The position numbers and the translations under genes are program-made. Source: Desulfobotulus mexicanus (GTDB taxonomy: Bacteria; Desulfobacterota; Desulfobacteria; Desulfobacterales; ASO4-4). From it: DNA of 64,000 bases. The notes beneath the pieces are model-generated. The model had not been told where the DNA came from and did not search any database. It saw only the letters and a program-made list of their open reading frames with translations. Positions 60,977-64,000 of the stretch are shown one piece after another. Numbering within the stretch: the first letter of the stretch is position 1; every line of letters begins with the position of its first letter. The stretch covers positions 148,232 to 212,231 of the forward strand of contig NZ_VDMB01000003.1 in NCBI RefSeq assembly GCF_006175995.1. Reading direction: 5' to 3'.

Positions 60977-61594
60977 CTAAACAGCTTCCACCCACGCCCG
61001 GATTGCCGGGAGTTCTTCCTGCAAAGAGTTTTTGAGGTTCGGATCTCTCTGGCTTTCTGTGAAGGCACCCCGAAACGGCACGACCAGCATCCGTCTGCGG
61101 CAGCCTTCTCCGAGCCTTTCAAAATCCGGGGCCGTGTTGTGGTGAAAAACGAGGCTGCATATCGGTTTGAACTCAAAGGCCTGCTGATACATTTCTTTCC
61201 CGGCGATGGTTTCACCGCTGAGAAGGGCCTTGATGAGAGGCATGTTGGCAGGGTCCGGGCCTCCCACGCCAATGACCAGTCTTTTGCCCCGGATATTGGC
61301 GCAGTGAAACTCACTAACGGCATCCGAAAAATCAATACCCACGATGTTTTCGTCTCCGGCCAGCCCCACCAGCACAGAAAGCAGAGTGCTTTTGCCGCTG
61401 CATATTTCACCATGGAGGTACAGGGCTTTTTCATTGGGACCATCCCCCAGACATGCGGCCATCCATTCCCGCAGGGCGTGAATGCTTGCAGCATCCTGTA
61501 TGCTCTCTTCGAGGAATTGCAGCCATCCGGGGCATCCGGCTTCGGGATGAAAAGGGGTTGTCTGGGGTGTAGCATGGGTAGCTTGTGCCATCAT
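60977..61594 (-). CDS. D5-like SF3 helicase/ATPase, no primase domain
   Basis: 205 residues from the ATG at 61594, AAGGAG 6 bases upstream; the longer frame to 61735 covers the previous gene. Walker A GEICSGKSTLLSVL near 61-74, Walker B-type strand GKRLVIGVGG near 103, KALLSGETIAGKEMYQ and SLVFHHNTAPDFE (motif C / sensor Asn) near 154, then RRRMLVVPF. This is the C-terminal part of phage/plasmid P4-like replication proteins (D5 family), but the usual primase half is missing. Confidence 0.75.
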   Translation of the reverse strand: MMAQATHATPQTTPFHPEAGCPGWLQFLEESIQDAASIHALREWMAACLGDGPNEKALYLHGEICSGKSTLLSVLVGLAGDENIVGIDFSDAVSEFHCANIRGKRLVIGVGGPDPANMPLIKALLSGETIAGKEMYQQAFEFKPICSLVFHHNTAPDFERLGEGCRRRMLVVPFRGAFTESQRDPNLKNSLQEELPAIRAWVEAV

Positions 61595-61604
61595 GGAAGT
61601 CTCC

Positions 61605-61745
61605 TTATTTCTGATGGGTTTTACGGAAAACCTGCTCCCGGACCAGACTGCGTTCCTTTGCCTCCCGTCTGGCCCTCTCCTTTTCCAGTGCCTCTCCGCA
61701 CTGCTCATAGCGGCGGGATGCCATTTCCAGCGCATCTGTTTTCAT
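61605..61745 (-). CDS. 46-residue helical island protein
   Basis: Starts ATG at 61745 with AGGAGG 5 bases upstream and overlaps the preceding stop as ATGA. The sequence MKTDALEMASRRYEQCGEAL and on is a single charged helix ending FRKTHQK. It ends 10 bases before the ATPase start and contains that gene's ribosome binding site just after its stop. Too short for ordinary gene calling, but the start signals are excellent. Confidence 0.6.
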   Translation of the reverse strand: MKTDALEMASRRYEQCGEALEKERARREAKERSLVREQVFRKTHQK

Positions 61746-61978
61746 GAAGCCTCCTGTACGCTCAGGGTTCCTCTATCCAGAAGAGACGACATCTGATACG
61801 TCCTCCCCATATTCCAGCCAAACTCATAGGTGATGTTCAGGATGTCGAGAATGTACCAGAGCTGCCTGTCCGTCACTTTTTCAGTCATAAATATCAGGGC
61901 ATGACCATCCGGTCCCATCAGAGCTGCGGTGGAGGACGTTCTTTCAATCCTGCATTCTTTGGGGTCTGCGAAGATCAT
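61742..61978 (-). CDS. Small island protein of unknown function
   Basis: 78 residues; AGGAGG 6 bases upstream. Hydrophilic start (IFADPKECRIERTSSTAAL), middle VTDRQLWYILDILNITYEFG. No family recognised. ATGA overlaps on both sides place it in the middle of a coupled chain. Confidence 0.55.
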   Translation of the reverse strand: MIFADPKECRIERTSSTAALMGPDGHALIFMTEKVTDRQLWYILDILNITYEFGWNMGRTYQMSSLLDRGTLSVQEAS

Positions 61979-62199
61979 CCGGCACCTCCTGTGATGGTGT
62001 GGATATCCGTGCTGACGGGTGGGAAGATCCTGAGGCCGTTATGGATTGGCACTCTGGCGGCTTCCGCCGTGGAGGTGGGGGCCATGGACCGGAGAAGATC
62101 TCCGGTGGTGCGGTGACGGCGCTTCAGGATGGCCATTACAGCCATTACTTCCCGCCGTCGTCCCTTCATTGAAAAACCGTTGACTTGATTTGGGGTCAT
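61975..62199 (-). CDS. Small basic island protein
   Basis: 74 residues; AAGGGAG before the ATG. Basic N-terminal half (MKGRRREVMAVMAILKRRHR), flexible C-terminus. No family recognised. Overlaps the next gene by 4 bases. Confidence 0.5.
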   Translation of the reverse strand: MTPNQVNGFSMKGRRREVMAVMAILKRRHRTTGDLLRSMAPTSTAEAARVPIHNGLRIFPPVSTDIHTITGGAG

Positions 62200-62228
62200 G
62201 GGTATTCTCCCTTTATTGTGGTTTTGTA

Positions 62229-62573
62229 TCAGCCCTTGTACGGTGGCCGCCGTGCAGGGGCTTTGTTCTTTTCTGGGGACTGGTACTGATCAAAGATGAA
62301 ATTGCTCAGCTCGAAAAGGAATGTGGCCACCTGCAAGAATCCCTTTGCTATCTTCAAGTGGAAAATTCCAAGCTTCCCAAAGAGCTTGAAGAAAAAAGGA
62401 AGGCAGAGGAATTTACGAAGCACAGGGGGACACCCTTCAAAAGAAAAGCCTCGGGTGCATATCACGAAGCGGTTTATTGTCCTCATGCGTGCTTTCCTTT
62501 TGAACGTTAAAGCTTCTGCTTCCTCTTTATTCTTAAAATCCAGATCCGAATCAAAATGATTGATCGTTTCCAT
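62229..62573 (-). CDS. Possible small early gene of the island (conflicting strands)
   Basis: 114 residues from the ATG at 62573, AGGAGG 5 bases upstream. The first 45 residues (METINHFDSDLDFKNKEEAE, then FKRKARMRTINRF) look like a normal charged protein. After about residue 55 it becomes a run of Phe and Leu (LCLPFFFKLFGKLGIFHL), which is what the complement of a charged coiled coil gives; the plus strand there reads DEIAQLEKECGHLQESL. The 3' half may therefore be non-coding or frameshifted. Confidence 0.4.
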   Translation of the reverse strand: METINHFDSDLDFKNKEEAEALTFKRKARMRTINRFVICTRGFSFEGCPPVLRKFLCLPFFFKLFGKLGIFHLKIAKGFLQVATFLFELSNFIFDQYQSPEKNKAPARRPPYKG

Positions 62574-62631
62574 GCCTGCCTCCTGTTTGTGATTTTCCGT
62601 GCAATCTGGATAAAACTTGCCCGTAAAATTA

Positions 62632-62644
62632 TTACAAGTCAAGT
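62632..62644 (-). promoter_or_regulatory. Operator-like 13-mer shared with the switch region
   Basis: On the minus strand ACTTGACTTGTAA, identical to 63867-63879 on the plus strand and, like it, including a TTGACT -35-like box. It lies 59 bases before the ATG at 62573. No good -10 is seen at standard spacing. Confidence 0.4.
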
Positions 62645-62675
62645 ATTTTTTACAGGGCGTGTGATAAAGCGCAAA

Positions 62676-62712
62676 AAAAAGCACGCCTCCGGGAATCAGA
62701 AGCGTGCTTTTT
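62676..62712 (-). terminator. Bidirectional terminator after the 62733 gene
   Basis: AAAAAGCACGC (62676-62686) and GCGTGCTTTTT (62702-62712) form an 11-bp stem with T runs on both strands. It closes the regulator-side transcript before the early operon. Confidence 0.85.
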
Positions 62713-62732
62713 CAGTTATTTAAAGCAGTTTT

Positions 62733-63158
62733 TTATTTTTGCGGATTTTCAGTCAGGATCTTAATGAAGGAGAACAGCCTGTCGTCCTTTTGCAGCATAA
62801 AAATATCCATGGTCAGCGGGCCACGGGTGGGTCTGTGCAGGCGGACAATGCGCCTTGCTGCACCAACATCCTCGACCTCGTCTATCAGGTCGTGACGCTC
62901 CTCATGGTCAATGTAAAAACCGGATGGATTCTCCTGAAGCATGCGGATATCATAACCCAGCACCTCATTCCACATACCCCAATGGGCATCCAGAATCCTG
63001 TTTCTGGTGGAAATGATCCGTGCGACATCCGTTCCGCCGTGATCCCATAGCCATTCTACCAGCAGGCGTCTGATCCTGCGGCACGCCACCAGTATGCCAT
63101 CCACACAGGAATGGGCACTGGAGCGCCTGTCAACTACAGAACGCCGGTCATCATCCAC
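62733..63158 (-). CDS. Unknown protein with arginine-pair N-terminal motif
   Basis: 141 residues from a GTG at 63158. The frame remains open upstream and reads ERRSCRDRRQQAIP before VDDDRRSVVDRRSS, an ERR/DRR pattern known from N-termini of many Desulfobacterota proteins, so the true start is probably upstream. Near 63221 the in-frame codon is ATA beside a GGGGGA sequence, perhaps a mutated ATG. Body (LVEWLWDHGGTDVARIIST; LTMDIFMLQKDDRLFSFIK) has no recognised family. Confidence 0.5.
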   Translation of the reverse strand: MDDDRRSVVDRRSSAHSCVDGILVACRRIRRLLVEWLWDHGGTDVARIISTRNRILDAHWGMWNEVLGYDIRMLQENPSGFYIDHEERHDLIDEVEDVGAARRIVRLHRPTRGPLTMDIFMLQKDDRLFSFIKILTENPQK

Positions 63159-63223
63159 AGGAATGGCCTGCTGCCGCCGGTCCCTGCATGATCTCCGTTC
63201 CAGACTAATTGAAAAGCGTGCCG

Positions 63224-63793
63224 CTATGACTCCCCCGAGGCTCTCTGGGGGGTGAGTGGATGGGCAAGTTCGGTTTTCAGAGTGATATTTTCATGTGTCA
63301 GATCAGTGATTTTTTGCAACAGATCTAATTTTTCCGCCTGTAGATCTGCCACAGTTTTCATAAGCTCATCCACACGGCTTTCCAGTCTGTCAACCCTGTC
63401 TGCCATGCGTTCGTTCTGCTTGTCTGCCCGTTCCAGAGCAGTCCGCATATCCTGTAGTCGGGATTCATAAACATCAACCATGGCCTGCTCCGTGGGTGCT
63501 GTGCGGCTGGGGTGGCCGGATTTCAGGTTTTTTTCATCGGGCAGACTCACAGGGTGGATTAGCGCTGAGGGGATAAACCTGCCGCTGGCAGGGGGCAAGA
63601 CCTCTTCCGGTGTGATTTGGAGAACAGCAAACAATTCCGGCCATAACTGGGGCTTAGGCTCCGCAATGCCCCTCCGCCATCTGGAAACAGAGGCTTCGGT
63701 CACATTCATATGTGCAGCCAGTACCTTGGGGGTTATGTCCAGGGTTCTTATCCTCTCATCTATCAACTGGTGTATGGTCATGCGCTCGTTCAT
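63224..63793 (-). CDS. XRE-type regulator with C-terminal coiled coil
   Basis: 189 residues, TAGGA upstream. An N-terminal HTH (TPKVLAAHMNVTEASVSRWR, about 20-39) of the Cro/CI class is followed by a linker and a long coiled coil (RLQDMRTALERADKQNERMA, then DRVDRLESRVDELM). There is no LexA-type protease domain, so it would not be cleaved in the SOS response. Divergent from the gene at 63905; together they look like a phage switch. Confidence 0.75.
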   Translation of the reverse strand: MNERMTIHQLIDERIRTLDITPKVLAAHMNVTEASVSRWRRGIAEPKPQLWPELFAVLQITPEEVLPPASGRFIPSALIHPVSLPDEKNLKSGHPSRTAPTEQAMVDVYESRLQDMRTALERADKQNERMADRVDRLESRVDELMKTVADLQAEKLDLLQKITDLTHENITLKTELAHPLTPQRASGES

Positions 63794-63842
63794 ACAATTA
63801 TCCTACACTGTGAGTCCGGTAGATAAAGAAAAAAAATGTAAC

Positions 63843-63899
63843 CAGTAATACCACACAAGAGAAATCACTTGACTTGTAAAAAACGCAATACTATTACTG
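63843..63899 (+). promoter_or_regulatory. Switch region: promoter and inverted operator half-sites
   Basis: TTGACT (63869-63874), 17-base spacer, TATTAC (63892-63897). CAGTAATA (63843-63850) and TATTACTG (63892-63899) are exact inverse half-sites, the second overlapping the -10. The 13-mer shared with 62632-62644 overlaps the -35. Confidence 0.6.
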
Positions 63900-63904
63900 T
63901 ACCC

Positions 63905-64000
63905 ATGAAAACGAGATCGTTGGACAAAACAGTGAGCAGAGCCGTCGGGAGTACCATCCAGACGATTAACAGATCCAGAAATGGTGTAACGGTCCCATCT
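63905..64000 (+). CDS. Probable HTH regulator, N-terminal fragment
   Basis: First 32 codons only; the gene runs off the window. MKTRSLDKTVSRAVGSTIQT then INRSRNGVTVPS looks like the first helices of an XRE-family HTH domain. There is no Shine-Dalgarno sequence, and the promoter at 63869-63897 would start transcription at or next to this ATG, suggesting a leaderless mRNA. Confidence 0.5.
   Translation, partial: MKTRSLDKTVSRAVGSTIQTINRSRNGVTVPS

Larger units (their letters stand above)
57725..64000. mobile_element. Genomic island at selC (left end only)
   Basis: A P4-type integrase gene lies 215 bases after an intact selC, followed by an AlpA-like gene, a run of about ten very short overlapping minus-strand genes and a phage-like divergent regulator pair. 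selC is a classic attachment site. The crossover probably lies in the selC 3' end, and a copy of that end should mark the right border beyond 64000. No structural phage genes are seen, so a satellite, plasmid-like island or decayed prophage are all possible. Confidence 0.85.

Noticed and set aside
60962-61747. 261-codon plus-strand open frame
   Set aside because: Antisense to the D5-like ATPase and the 46-residue gene, which both have strong start signals.
1-64000. CRISPR array or cas genes
   Set aside because: The only regular repeats are the in-frame 63-bp and 78-bp coding repeats, without spacers.

Overview
The window reads as chromosome of an anaerobic Gram-negative bacterium, most likely a sulfate-reducing Desulfobacterota (Desulfobacterales-like). 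This is inferred from gene content and protein style: the futalosine route to menaquinone (mqnE, mqnC, a deaminase, mqnA), a class-I-type hybrid cluster protein, a YgiQ radical SAM enzyme, several large sensor kinases, LPS core and transport genes, and a selenocysteine tRNA. No rRNA operon or CRISPR array is present.

Layout. 1-5490 (minus) is mfd, a SurA-like lipoprotein, surA and the start of a helix-turn-helix protein. tRNA-Thr(CGT) follows, then an unknown small gene with ihfA. 6.8-10.6 kb holds an orphan NarX/DegS-type histidine kinase and a purine salvage pair (phosphoribosyltransferase plus AzgA-like permease). 11-14.5 kb holds poorly known envelope genes, including a lipoprotein with a FliL-like C-terminus, and an AI-2E/PerM-family permease. 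15.1-18.1 kb is a proVWX-type glycine betaine ABC operon behind a clear sigma70 promoter. 18.3-25.7 kb is an envelope block: uppP, two glycosyltransferases, lpxK, waaA, lptG, lptF. 26-27.6 kb holds a TetR regulator and a trypsin-like protease. 27.6-32.5 kb is the futalosine operon. 32.9-35.3 kb is a receiver-TPR protein with a GAF kinase.

35.9-41.2 kb is the least explained chromosomal block: a zinc-ribbon protein with three 26-residue repeats, an acidic protein, a ParA-like ATPase with a degenerate Walker A, and a divergent FGE-fold protein carrying ten to eleven in-frame 63-bp repeats. 41.2-46.3 kb is hcp with an FNR/HcpR-type operator and two sensor kinases. Then come ygiQ, alaS, recA, a YeiH-like transporter with an unusual coiled-coil insert, pgpA and an M20 peptidase.

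57,627 to the window end is a genomic island inserted just downstream of selC (tRNA-Sec). It has a P4-type tyrosine integrase, an AlpA-like regulator, and a leftward operon of very small, tightly coupled genes around a D5-like SF3 ATPase with no primase domain. At the right end, two divergent regulators form a lysogeny-type switch whose promoter region contains a 13-bp operator-like sequence also found before the early operon. The island carries decay: an in-frame amber codon, two convergent genes apparently fused tail-to-tail, and a gene whose N-terminus lost its start. Its right end lies beyond the window.

Start codons were chosen from visible Shine-Dalgarno sequences, so several genes are shorter than their longest open frame. 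All family assignments come from reading the sequence; no database search was run.
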